Assembly (NCBI GenBank): GCA_051453625.1
Contig: JBOZIK010000001.1
Location: 175,315,144-175,379,143, forward strand
DNA from: Welwitschia mirabilis
Taxonomy: Eukaryota; Gnetophyta; Gnetopsida; Welwitschiales
Reading direction: 5' to 3'
Length of the DNA: 64,000 bases
Within the stretch, counting starts at the first letter, position 1. The number at the start of each line of letters is the position of its first letter. Positions 1-10,765 of this stretch are shown here, piece by piece. A program made the position numbers and the translations under genes. Under the pieces are notes generated by a model. The model made no database searches. It saw only the letters and a list, made by a program, of their open reading frames with translations, and had not been told where the DNA came from.

Positions 1-1261
1 TATGAGAGTCTCCTTATAAGATAGCACTCTCTTCCTCTCATGGGTAACCAATAATGCAATATCAAAAATTTGTGCACAAGCATAATCAAAATGTAAGATG
101 CTCCTTGCAAGATGGAAAGTTCTTTTCCTCAGGGAAATTAATAAGATAATAACATATGTGCTCACAGGCACTCATAAAGAACACTTGTAGAAGGGTTGCC
201 TTATAATATGAAACCATAGTAAGGGATCCTTGAGTTTTACTAATATAAGAATGGACTGTACAAGGGTATTCAAAAATAATGTAGCTCAATAATATGATAT
301 TCAAAAAATAAATGCAAAAACAAGCTTGATTGATGTATATTTGAAGAATAGATTAATTTCTTTCTTGTTGTCATCATCACAAGTAATAAAGAATGATGCA
401 ATAATGTAGGATCCAATGAGAAAAAGATGAAGTTGCTTGTACATTCTTTGCAAATGATAGCTAGATGCTTCATGAGTAGATCTAGTTATGCATGCATTTA
501 TTTCATATGTTCTATATTCATTTATTATATTTTTTAATTCTTAGGCTTTATTTCTTAGGATATGCCTTTATACTGATTGAACATTTTATAGCTATTTAAC
601 TTATGAAATTATTCATTTGAACTTTGTAACTGTTATGTAATAGATAGAAATGGATAGACATTAGACATACATGTTTTATTTTATTTATTATAAACCATTA
701 TTAAAAACTTCTTCAAAATTGTAAACACCTACTAATAGTTATATATCTCATAGTAGACCTCTTCAACCAAGTTGCCCAAAACATTGATAAAACTTGCACT
801 ACATAATCTTTAACCCTTCATGATCATGAATCTATAATGGAAATCTTGATAGCTTTACTAGAAAGTAATTAATTTTTTAAAGTAAAAATTCACCCTATTA
901 CATGTTTTAGTTTAGTATAAACATCTTCAAACATCTATATTTTTTTCATCTATGTCAGATCCATCTTTTAGTATAATTGGCTTTATTGAGATAGTTGTCT
1001 TTGACTTGAGATTTGAAAGCTAATTTATTATAGATGTTTTTAAAGATGTAGACGTATTTATCATAGACATCTTTCATTATGTAGACATATTTAGTTAATT
1101 GATTTAAAATTTGTAATTTAGAGTTAAACTTTTTATGAGATATCATATTAAATATCTGACATTAACTTTAGTCTTTTATGATTAGATTTTCTTACATTAA
1201 CCTGTTTACACAATAGAATAAAATATTTGATAAGTAGAATCATCAAAACTAGGTTTTACCA
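1..1261 (-). repeat. 3' LTR of the copia element (left end outside window)
   Basis: Aligns along its whole length with 9511-10765; base 1 corresponds to about 9511. It ends on the plus strand in ...TTTTACCA at 1261, the inverted form of a TG start, and is followed at once by a pyrimidine tract that is the element's polypurine tract on the minus strand. Confidence 0.88.
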
Positions 1262-1277
1262 ATTATTTCCCCATTTT
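1262..1277 (-). promoter_or_regulatory. Polypurine tract of the copia element
   Basis: Read on the minus strand this is AAAATGGGGAAATAAT, lying directly against the 3' LTR. A purine run here is the usual primer site for plus-strand DNA synthesis in LTR elements. Confidence 0.7.
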
Positions 1278-4084
1278 TGATAATCTCCAAAACTTGATAA
1301 ATTAGCTTAGTAAAAACACATTTAATCAATTAGATTAAGATATATAAATCCAATATAGAAAATCATAAAATTGTATTTTCTAATAGTATTAAAAGATCAT
1401 ATTTTAACCAGTTAAATAAACATGTAAAATAGAGACTAAGAAAGGCATATAAACATCTGATAATTCCATTTAAGAAAATTAACAATTAATTAAGTAAAAT
1501 GTGCTCATAGTAGTATGCTTATAAAACAATTAGATAATAGCATTTAAAAGTATCTAATAGGAACTGATATTAAAGGAAGAAATATGCTAATAGTAGAGAT
1601 AACAAGAAAGTGTGCTAATAATAATGGAAATATTAAATCATAATAATGTATGTTAATAATCAAGAATGATCATCAATTAATAATGATATCACTCAAGGAA
1701 TTTAATCCATCATCTCATATTCAATAATTTCATGCTCAAATAGGATGTCCATGTTATAAATGATTTGTTTAAACTTATTTAACCTTGCTTCCTTCCCTTT
1801 TAAATAATAAATAAAAAAGAGTTAATCACTAAGTATAGAGTCACTGGTCTAGTATTTACCTTCTTCTTCTTCATCACTATCATTATCACTATCATGAGTG
1901 GTAAAGGATTGGATGATATAAGATGAGGAGGATGTAGGTGATAGCATGTGGCACTTCCTAGAAGGAGATTAAGAAGTTTTACCAGAGCCCTCATAGGCCT
2001 ATTTTCTCATATGTGAGTATGTTTAAGAAGTGATGAACATCTTAAAAAAGATAGCAATGGTATTCTCAATAAAGGATGATGGTACTATAACAAGTGGTGG
2101 TATATGAATAGGCTTTGTATAAGATGGTGGTGGTGATGGAATACATGGTAGTGATGAATAATAAGAAGGTGATGATGGCTGTGAAGGAAGACATAATAGG
2201 TAGAAGATCAAAGGATAAATATCTAAACTCTCTAACTTTATCTCCTACTACTATCTTCATGAAGGGCCTCAAGCTTATTACTCTCCTTAAACTTATGCCT
2301 TCATGAGAGCCTGATGCTCTATTTGATACCTATGACTTATATCTTGAAGACTCTAAAGAACTACTATTAACTACTCTCCCCAAGTCATAACTTATGCCCT
2401 GTGGAGCTAAATGTACCTCTTCTTCTAATTTATCCTCTAATTCTATCAATGTGGGAGTCCCCATGGATTCTGAACTACTTTCTAGAGCTTTGCATTAGCT
2501 AGCTATAAACCTATGCTTTTTTAAGCTTAATAAATTATGATAATTGTTTACAATCATCTTTGCAATTATTGTTAATTTCTTCTTTAGAGATGATGAACTA
2601 TGTGTAGATATATAGTATGATCTCTGAAATTGTGATGGCCTTCTACTTGTTCCCTCACTTGATATTAATGAAACTTGCCATTTTTAACGAAATTCAGCCA
2701 AAGGTTTCTTTAGATGAATAAGGTTTACCTATGGCATTCATATGCTAGCATTACTAATAATCAAGCTAATTAAATAAGGGTGATCAAAATTCTAACCCTT
2801 ATAAAGCAAGGTAATAATATCCAATACATAGTACAAAGCCTAAATATATTTTAAACTAGTAAGTAAATGGAACACAACAAAAGTCTACAATGGTTTGTAG
2901 CAATTGTAACTATTACTCATAACTATAATATTATAGAACATAATTAAGCTAAGTATAGATTCATATAAAATCATGTCTTTACATTTTATATTTTCATAAA
3001 CATTTGTCTAAGGGTTTCCAAACAAAATATTACTTATAGTCTTCATGACACACTTATAAAACGTGAAGTAAAAATTTAGTTAAATGAATGAACATACATT
3101 TGAGGAAGCCTAAAATCATTAATGCTAAGAATTAAATATACAAAACTAGGAGTAAGATGTAATGAAGTGCCTTTGACTTGAGTTTAAAAAGCCCTTGTAC
3201 TATTATCTATTTCATGGATATTTGCATAGAATTCTTTTACCACTAGATCTAGTATACTCTAATTTAACTATATAATATATCCCATCTAAGCTAAGAGAAA
3301 TATGCTAATAGCTTACCTTTCCATTGTTTTTGTAAACCAATGATTTTCTTCAAATATTGAGTTCCTTGTCCAAGTTTTATACCTTTTTACAGATGTCTTA
3401 TTGTAAAACTGAGGTTCATATTAAGATCTCTATGATGTTGTTTCTTGTTCCTTACCTATTTACGTATCAGTAGAATTTCTTCTAATCAATTTTAAAATGT
3501 ATATAGAAATCTAAAGAGAAATCAATTAAAATGTAAAGAAATAACTGAAAATGTATATTTGAGAGAAAAAAGAACACTTATTCTTATTTTCTATGAAGAT
3601 ATCTTTTAAATATAAGATGTTTTAGTAGATAAATATATGAAAATAATCCCTGAGAAGTGATTTGCGATGGATACCTATTAAAGTAAAGACTTAAAAATGA
3701 GATTTAATGGTTTCTTTTACAAATAAAAAGGGTCAAAACCTAGGTTCTTAATGCATTTTTATTTCTGCAATAGTACTTAAAAGACATCTACCTGTTGACC
3801 TTCAAATGTATCTACAAATTCAAACACATATCCTCTAAAGATGTCTATAAATCTAAAAAATATCTATAATAGATGTTTATAATTTAAGAGACATTGATCA
3901 CAAGAATTCTAAAAGGTTCAAAAAAATCCACAACTAATATTACTATAATAAAACCACTTTAAAAAAGTAAAGTAACATGCACATAATTTAACTTTATTAA
4001 CATCTAACTATAATTTCAACTTATACAATGACATGAAATGACATTAATGCTTAAATGATATTACATGAAAACTGACTTGCTTGA
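1278..4084 (-). other. Post-RNase H region of the copia element with a possible extra ORF remnant
   Basis: About 2.8 kb separates the RNase H end from the 3' LTR, much more than a simple copia element needs. On the minus strand, one frame from about 2510 to 2066 is open apart from one stop and has an acidic stretch (LIELEDKLEEEVHLAPQ). A second minus frame at 2211-2023 is Ser/Pro-rich (PSPPPSYTKPIHIPP). SIRE-type copia elements often carry an additional env-like ORF at this place, and these may be its remains, but I cannot show homology. The interval 1300-1780 and 2700-4080 is otherwise plain AT-rich sequence with no readable frame. Confidence 0.35.
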
Positions 4085-4300
4085 GTAAGGTATTCTCAAG
4101 TTCCTTTACAATCTTATAAACCTTTTACTACTTAATGGTTTTATGAATACATTGATAAGTTAATTATTAGTACTAATATATTTCATTATAATGTCTTTGT
4201 TTTGAATATGTTCTTTGAGAAAGTAATGCCTAATCTCAATATACTCGGTTTTTGAATGCTGTATTGAGTTTTTTAAGATATTGATAGTGAGTCCATGGCG
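4085..4300 (-). pseudogene. RNase H C-terminal end of copia pol
   Basis: Minus-strand translation gives NSIQHSKTEYIEIRHYF followed by LINVFIKPLSSKRF. These match the conserved end of copia RNase H, with the typical SKNP-x-HSRTKHIEIRHHF and LADIFTKPL motifs. The catalytic N-terminal half of RNase H and all of the reverse transcriptase are absent: within about 150 bp upstream the sequence passes into the integrase end. The remainder has in-frame stops, so this is a fossil. Confidence 0.85.
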
Positions 4301-4439
4301 TTCCTTTGTATGGCTTTACATTTGAATGATACAATATGGAATACCTATTATATTGCTACTAGAATAACTTCTTTTTAGTCTAATCATGGTTAAACGATTA
4401 TTTTTGTCTTTTTTCTCTTTATCCTCATTGTTAGATTCA

Positions 4440-5309
4440 ACTTGAAGATGGCTAGATCGTTAATTAATCTACATAAGAATATATTCATCTTATACATCAA
4501 TAAAAGATGAATTAGTATATTTACTTTAACATTTATAGCTTCCTCAACTACTTAGGCTCTATTGTTGTACACCTTATATGCTTTATTGATCATCAAATAT
4601 CGCAAACAAAATTCCATCATAAACTTTTTAATTAAATGTTCTTTACATACCCTTTTTATTTAAAATAAAGCACTTTGATCCAAGGATGTAAAGGTAGCTT
4701 ATGAATGGTTTCTTACTAGATTATAACTCATAAGAAGTTTTAGAGGTTAACTATCTTACTAGAACTCAGTTTGAAATGTAGCATGCTATGGTGATGGCTT
4801 TTACTCAAAAGTGATAAGATACCTATTTATCATGCATCATTATTCTAGCCATTTCATTAAGAACTCTATTATTTCTTTCTTTCACTCCATTTGTTAGGGG
4901 GTTCTTGGTGTAAAGAATTGATGGAGAATGTTAAACTATTCACAAAACTCTCTAAACCTTGAATTTTTGAATTTTATACCATTGTTACCTCTTATCATTT
5001 TAATCTTTTATTCTTTTTAATTATATAAACTGATACATAGCTTAAAGAAAACATTAAATGCCTTATCCTTATATGTAAGGAAGGATACCCATGTAAAATA
5101 AGAATAATCAACAACAAATAGTTAGATAATTCCTTTTCCTTTCAAGACTCTCTATAGATGAAGAACCAATAATATCAAAGTGTAAAACACTTTAAGGACA
5201 TCTAGTTAAGATATTATTTTTTTATTGAATCTTATCCTTGTCTGCTTCCTTTTCTGGCATGCTTGAGAAACTTGATTATCAATGATTTTTAATTTAAAAG
5301 GTTCTCTTA
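4440..5309 (-). pseudogene. Integrase of copia pol, part after the insertion (zinc finger end and catalytic core)
   Basis: On the minus strand this starts with ACQKRKQTRIRFNKKIIS, the C-x2-C end of the HHCC zinc finger with its first Cys lost. It continues with HFDIIGSSS, VVDYS around the first catalytic Asp, then IRGNNGIKFKNSRF and TPRTP. In live copia elements the second motif is IRSDHGTEF; here Asp has become Asn, a G-to-A type change. Several frames must be joined to follow the domain, so it is dead. The zinc-finger N-terminal half lies beyond the inserted solo LTR at 6890-7165. Confidence 0.85.
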
Positions 5310-6887
5310 TGTTAGTAAATCTAGTTTTGATGATTTTACTTGTTAAAGATTTTGTTTCATTATGTATATATGTCATTTCAAAGAGAATTAGATTATGATC
5401 AACATAAGTAAATGTCAAAACTTTAAGATCATATCGCATGAAAAGCTCAAAATTGAAAATGCAAAATTAGTTATTTGAAGAAATCTATAAAGTGGAAGAT
5501 GTCTATGATAAAGATGTCTAGATCTTGAATATTTATATGGTAAAGACATTTATAACTTAAAGGTATCTATGATATACCAACATTCTAGTCATAGGTTAAA
5601 CATGACTATCTTATCAAATATGACTATCTTAAAAGTTGTACCTAATACTAATGAAAGACATTTACATGTTTAAAGATGTCTATGCTAAACTAAAATAGGT
5701 AATAGAGTCAGTTGATATCTTGATGAATATTTTATGTTTCAAATAAGCTATCAACTTTTTTATTGTGGATTCATGATCACAAAGGATTAAAGATAATATA
5801 GATTATGTTTCATCAAGGTCTAGATAAGTTCATTGAAAATATTTACTAGGTAAAAACCTCTAGCTATTAGTAGATGTCCACAATTTTGAAGATGCCTTGC
5901 ATCAAAGTTCATGTTGATTAAAAATAAAGATGTTCACCTAACATATACACATTCCTATCCATTTCATTATTCTTACAAAGTTTAAATGACTACTATTTAA
6001 GATTAAACAACTAGTTTCTTTCAATAGTATAAAGGCACAGTCATGAAATAAACAAAACACTTCTACAAAATATAACAAATGAATGTAACTCCAATAAAAA
6101 ATATACAAGTAATTAGAACTACTTATGAAAAATCAAAGTTATCATTTATAAAGTATCTTATAATGTTTACATCATTTGTTCTTAGATAATACATTGTTAC
6201 ATCATTCTTTTACATTCATGATGATGATAATAATAAGGAACTCAAGCTCTTCTTTAAAGACATATCATTTAAGCTTGTTTTTGTATTATACTTATTAGTT
6301 CTTACATTATTGGACTATTTTATTTTTGAATATTACCATATATTTCATTATTATATCATCAAATTCATTATAAGGTAATCCTTATACAGGTATGCATTAA
6401 GGTTGTACCTATGGATACTTGCATTAGTGTAAGATTTATAATGAGTAAAAACCACTATTTTCCTAAGGAAAATAGAGTGTTTCCTTAGTACGAGACTTTC
6501 TCATTATTATAAGGTTTATGGTGCACCAAAAAACACTAGAAAACCATCATTCCCCTTAAGAAAATAAAGTGTTGCTTTGTGAGGAGACTCTCTTTGTTGT
6601 GAGGTTGGTGGTTCATCAAGAAATTACTATTTTCCTAAGGGGAAGAGAGTGCTAGCTTGCAAGGAGCCTCTCATTGTTCTAAGATTAGTAGTACACCAGA
6701 AAACCACTATTTCCCTAAGGATAAGAAAGTACTACTTTACAAGGAGACTTTTGTTATTATAAGGTTGATGGTATGCTAAAAGACCACTATTTCTTATAGG
6801 TTAGGAATATCTAGAGATGTGGAAGAAAGCTACCTTCTATGTGTAGACATACCTAGGTTAAAGAGCCATGTTATCTCAATAAGGTAT
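5310..6887 (+). repeat. Inverted solo LTR of the same copia family, nested in integrase
   Basis: Reverse-complementing this segment gives the LTR at 9373-10765 from end to end: AAACTAGATTT-type end at 5310, then the blocks with paired AGACATCT/AGATGTCT words, then the segment ending near 6887. It therefore belongs to an element that was integrated in the opposite orientation and lost its inside by LTR-LTR recombination. It is roughly 190 bp longer than the 5' LTR, which is explained by the tandem repeat at 6451-6790. I could not fix the target-site duplication because the outer right end is eroded. Confidence 0.85.
6451..6790 (+). repeat. Tandem repeat of about 80-92 bp inside the solo LTR
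   Basis: The phrase ACCACTATTT-TCCTAAGG recurs at 6451, 6543, 6623, 6703 and 6783 (spacing 92, 80, 80, 80), each time followed by a purine-rich stretch and GAGACT-TCTC-TT. The corresponding part of the 5' LTR at 9460-9560 has essentially one unit, so the array expanded in this copy. Confidence 0.85.
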
Positions 6888-6889
6888 TT

Positions 6890-7165
6890 ATTATTTTATG
6901 TTTTTAATTTTATTATTTGTGAATTTTTTATTTGGTATAACTAATTCATCCTTCCCTTTTGAGTTCAATGATCCTTATCCTACCATTTATTTTGTAGATA
7001 AGATTTTGAGTAAGTTCTTTTTTACATGTCCAAGAATTCTATGTCATAGCCCTATTTCAGTTGTTATGCTTAGTAAGTTCCATTGTTAAAAATATCTTAT
7101 ATGGTAATAATATAAACATTTAATGTCCTCATATATACTAGCAAATAAAACTTTTGTTAAATTTT
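6890..7165 (-). pseudogene. Integrase zinc-finger N-terminal part of copia pol
   Basis: The minus strand reads HRILGHVKKNLLKIL, matching the W-H-R-x-L-G-H half of the gag-pre-integrase HHCC finger; it lies between the protease region and the inserted solo LTR. Its partner half (CxxC) resumes at 5309 on the other side of the insertion. This positions the insertion inside the zinc finger. Confidence 0.75.
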
Positions 7166-7166
7166 A

Positions 7167-7450
7167 TTATTTAATGACACAACCATTTTTTGTAAAATTA
7201 ATAGAAAAATTTGCATCACATACTTGATTAACACTTAATAGATTAAGTTGCAAACCTTCAATAAATAACACATCTTTTACTTCTAGTAGGTTACCTCCTC
7301 TAATGATTCCTATAGCTTTGATAGGTTCTTCTATGATATCTTCAAAGCTTATCACTCATTTATCTTATTTCATCAAGATAATAAATCCAGAGTTTTCTTC
7401 AATCATGTGTCTTAAGCATCCATTGTTAACATACCCAGCATGTTTCTTTA
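7167..7450 (-). pseudogene. Aspartic protease and pre-integrase region of copia pol
   Basis: The last 62 codons (7355-7167) are open and read ...VKDVLFIEGLQLNLLSVNQVCDANF..., the very conserved copia stretch just before the integrase finger (usual form: V-x-D-V-L-Y-V-P-G-L-x-x-N-L-L-S-x-x-Q-L). Just upstream, at 7430-7405, the protease active-site region reads VNNGCLRHMIE where live elements have LDSGCSRHMTG. Both Asp and Ser codons have become Asn by G-to-A changes, so the catalytic Asp is gone. Stops separate the two parts. Confidence 0.9.
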
Positions 7451-7841
7451 TTTCCATTAATGTAATATATCCTAAAACTATTAGTTTTGATTTTGGAATT
7501 CATAATTTCCTTTTTTAACCCTACACAAAATGTTGTACCATGCATTTAGCCTTCTTGGAATTATTAGTATAATATCCATTTTTGAATTTTATTAGGCAAT
7601 TATATTGATAATGATCTCTATTATGGCAATAATAGTAGATAATATTATTTGTAAACACTAAATGCTCATACCTTGGCTTGTAATTCTATTTGTTAAACAA
7701 AGAGGCTAAAGTGCTAATGGATGCTTTATTTTATTTCAAACCACTTTTGTCATTTGGATTTTTACATTACTCAATCATAATGTTTAATATCTCCTTTTCT
7801 TATGTAAATTTCTCATTGATTTTATTTTAGTCCAAGAGTTC

Positions 7842-9226
7842 CTATTTCACCTTCTTCAATTCACTTGTTAGTATACTAATCTCATCTTTAAGATCTAAGT
7901 TTTTGGATGATAATTCATTGCAAGAATTCTTTTCTTCTTTGTAAGCTAATTCATGAGTATGAAGCAATTTTTTCATCTTACTACATACCTTTTGTAATTT
8001 ATAAAATTCTTCAAAAATTAAGTCATACCTTTCTTGAAAATCCACATTTATTTCATCTTTACTTTCTAATTCATACTTTTCTTTTCCCTCATCATTTTCC
8101 TCTTGGATGTGTACAATGACCATATAAAAAGGATGAGCTTTTTTATCTTCAGATGTTTTTACATCTGTTGGATCTTCATCATCATTCCATTGTATGAAGA
8201 AAGATCTTCTTTTTTTTATCTCTTAATTTTATGCCTTTTCTTGCATTTTATTAGAACTAGGAAATTCTAAGGCTATGTATTCTCATCCTTTACAAACCCA
8301 ACATTCTAACTTAGAAACATCAAATTTAGAAGAAAGTGAAGTATTACTAGAATTCTTACCTTTAAACCTATTTCTTCCTTAAAATATAGATGATTTTATA
8401 GAGTCCTTCTTTTTTTGTTGTATTTATGTGAAAGAAGTTTTTTTTAATCTCCTTATGATGAAAGTAAGTTCTCCATATAAATCATCATAATAGTTATTTC
8501 CTTTTGGTTCTCATTTTATCTTTTATTTGAAACTTTGTCTTATGCTTTCACTAGCTTTAAGACCAATGGAATTTTCTTTTAAGATTCCATCTTAAATGAG
8601 AATTATTTTTTAGGCTATTAATGCACTTATTAGTTCTTCTATATTCAGAGAGTTGAAATCTCTTCATTTCTGCATGGTTGTTATCTTGGACTTGTATTCA
8701 TGAGTTAAAAATCTAACAACTTTTTTATTACGTTGGCCTTTGGAATACTTTTTATAATGTCATATATATCATTTATAATGTTAAAAAATCTTGTAAATTA
8801 CACATGACTTCTTTCACCATTATCCATTTTGAGATTTTTAAACTAGTTCATATATGCAAGAAGCTTTGATTGCATGAAAACTAAAATTACTTTATACATC
8901 CCTATTAGAATGTTTCATATATCTTATGTCATTTTATAACCAACTATTTTATTGAATTCTTCCATTATAAGAGTTGAATAAAGAACATTTTTAGCTTTGA
9001 AGTCATACATGAAGGTGGCCTTTTATTTATCTTCCTAATTTTTTCATAGCTTAACCTATATGATGGTGTTCCCTATAGAATATGTTATGGTTTTTGTATG
9101 TTTTATGTATCTTTCTTGTATACTTTGCCAAACCTAAAATTCACAAGGCTATAATTACATCTGCATCCTCATCTTCCAATAGGAATAGTTAGTTCCATCA
9201 AAGAGTGGAGGCCTGACAAATGGCAT
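7842..9226 (-). pseudogene. gag of copia element, broken
   Basis: The start is placed at the ATG at 9226-9224, since translation runs directly into MPFVRPPLFDGTNYSYWKMRM, the typical first motif of SIRE/Maximus-type gag (I show it as read, it stops soon after). Further down, KAKNVLYSTLIMEEFNKIVG (about 9000-8940) and FTRFFNIINDI (about 8790) fit the UBN2/gag alpha-helical domain. A zinc-knuckle remnant lies at 8306-8262, followed by an acidic and coiled-coil tail (8123-7842, 93 open codons). Stops and frameshifts are frequent. Confidence 0.88.
8262..8306 (-). other. Broken gag zinc knuckle (CCHC) of the copia element
   Basis: The minus strand reads CWVCKG, stop, EYIALEFP. In the pattern C-x2-C-x4-H-x4-C the His has become Tyr and the last Cys Phe, and a stop falls between them. 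The first two Cys are kept. Confidence 0.75.
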
Positions 9227-9372
9227 CCTTTCTATAGTTTACTCAAGAAAGTTACTTCTTTTTATGAGTACCCACTCTAATACACTTTAGAATTGTTGAA
9301 ATCAGAGGAAAGGGATGAATGAGTTTTATCAAATAAAATTTTTTATCAAAAATAGATTCCTAAACTATATAA

Positions 9373-10765
9373 TGAACATCGTACTAAGCTAATATGGTTT
9401 CCCAACTTGGGTATATTTATACATAAAGGGTAGCTTTGTCTCACACTTCTGGGTATTCTTAACCTATAAAGAATAGTGGTTTCATTGAGTACCACCAATA
9501 TTTTATACAATATGAAAGTCTCCTAATAATGCAAAACTCTCTTTCCCTTAAGGATAATCAATAATATAATACCACAAACGTGAACACAAGTACAATCACA
9601 ATGTGGGATGCTCTTTGCAAGATAGTAATCTCTACCCCTTAGAGAAATTAATAATGTAAGAATAGAAGTAATCATAGGCACTCACAAAGCATATCCATAT
9701 AAGGGTTAATTTATAATATGAAACCCTATTAAGGGACCCTTAAGATTTAATAATATAAGAATGGATTGTATGAGAGTATTCAAGAATAAGATAGTCTAAT
9801 AATATAATATTCAATAAATAAATTTAATAACATGTCTAATTAATGTATCTTTAAAAAATAGATTAGTTTTCTTTTTGTTGTCATCATCATAAGTGCTAAA
9901 TAATGATGCAACAATGTAGGATTTAATGAATAGAACAAGTAGTTACTTATAGATTCCTTGCATATGATAGCTTAATGCTTTGCAAGTAGATTTAATTACC
10001 CCTGTATTCATTTCTTATGTTCTAAATTTAATCATTAGATTTTAAAATCCTTAAGATATATTTATTACATCATGCCTTTATAGTAATTAAAGAGTTTATA
10101 GCTATCTGATTTATGAGATGAGACCTTTGAACTTTTTAATCATCATTTAATGGATGGAAATAGCTAAGCACCAAGCATACGTATTCTATTTTATTTAACA
10201 TGAACCTTTATCAAAGATGTCTTTAAAATTGTAGATGTCTACTAATATCTCCCACATGGTAGACATCTTCAGTTATGTTGCCCAAACATTGATGAAACTT
10301 TCATTGTAAGATCTTTAGCCCTTTGTAATCATGAATTTATGATGAAAATCTTAATAGGATTTCTAGAAAGTAAGTAGTTTTTTAAAGTACAAATTTACCT
10401 AGTTACCTATTCTAGTTTAGTATAGACATTTTGAAACATGTAGACATATTCTATGTGTTTCAAATCCATCTTTTAATATAGTTGTGTTCATTAAGATAGC
10501 CATTTTCAACTTTAGATTTAAAAGTTAATTCATCATAGATGTCTTTAAAGCTGTAGACTTCTTCATCATAGATGCTTTCATAATGTAGATGTGTTCAATT
10601 AATTGATTTGACATTTTTAATTCTAAGTTGAACTTTTTAAGAGATATCATCTTAAAGGTTTGACATCGACTTAACCTTTTCATGATTGAATTTTCTTTAC
10701 ATTAATCTATCTATACAATAGCATAAAATATTTGACAAATGAAATCATCAAAACTAGATTTCAAA
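9373..10765 (-). repeat. 5' LTR of the copia element
   Basis: Direct repeat of 1-1261 and, inverted, of 5310-6887. It begins TGAACATCG on the plus strand at 9373; the far end is near 10763-10769 (AAACTAGATTTCA). No clear tRNA primer site can be read in 9300-9372, which should hold it, so the site is either eroded or my boundary is off by some bases. The LTR holds many copies of AGATGTCT and its complement AGACATCT. Confidence 0.88.

Larger units (their letters stand above)
1..10765 (-). mobile_element. Ty1/copia LTR retrotransposon, SIRE/Maximus-like, decayed, cut by window edge
   Basis: The element is framed by two direct repeats (1-1261 and 9373-10765) and reads leftwards: gag at 9226-7842, protease and pre-integrase at 7450-7167, integrase pieces at 7165-6890 and 5309-4440, and the RNase H end at 4300-4085. 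This gag, protease, integrase, RNase H order is that of Ty1/copia. The gag start, with RPPLFDGTNYSYWKMRM, and the Lys/Glu-rich gag tail resemble the SIRE/Maximus lineage. All frames are broken by stops and indels. The reverse transcriptase is missing between integrase and RNase H, so the copy cannot be autonomous. An inverted solo LTR of the same family (5310-6887) lies inside the integrase. About 140 bp of the left LTR lies outside the window, so the target-site duplication cannot be tested. Confidence 0.9.

Noticed and set aside
2115-2306. Plus frame of 63 codons over the GGT/GGTGAT-rich stretch
   Set aside because: Low-complexity frame on the strand opposite to the copia element; no domain.
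5206-5439. Single 77-codon protein
   Set aside because: Chimera: its first part is solo-LTR sequence, its second part the integrase zinc-finger end. The boundary is at about 5310.
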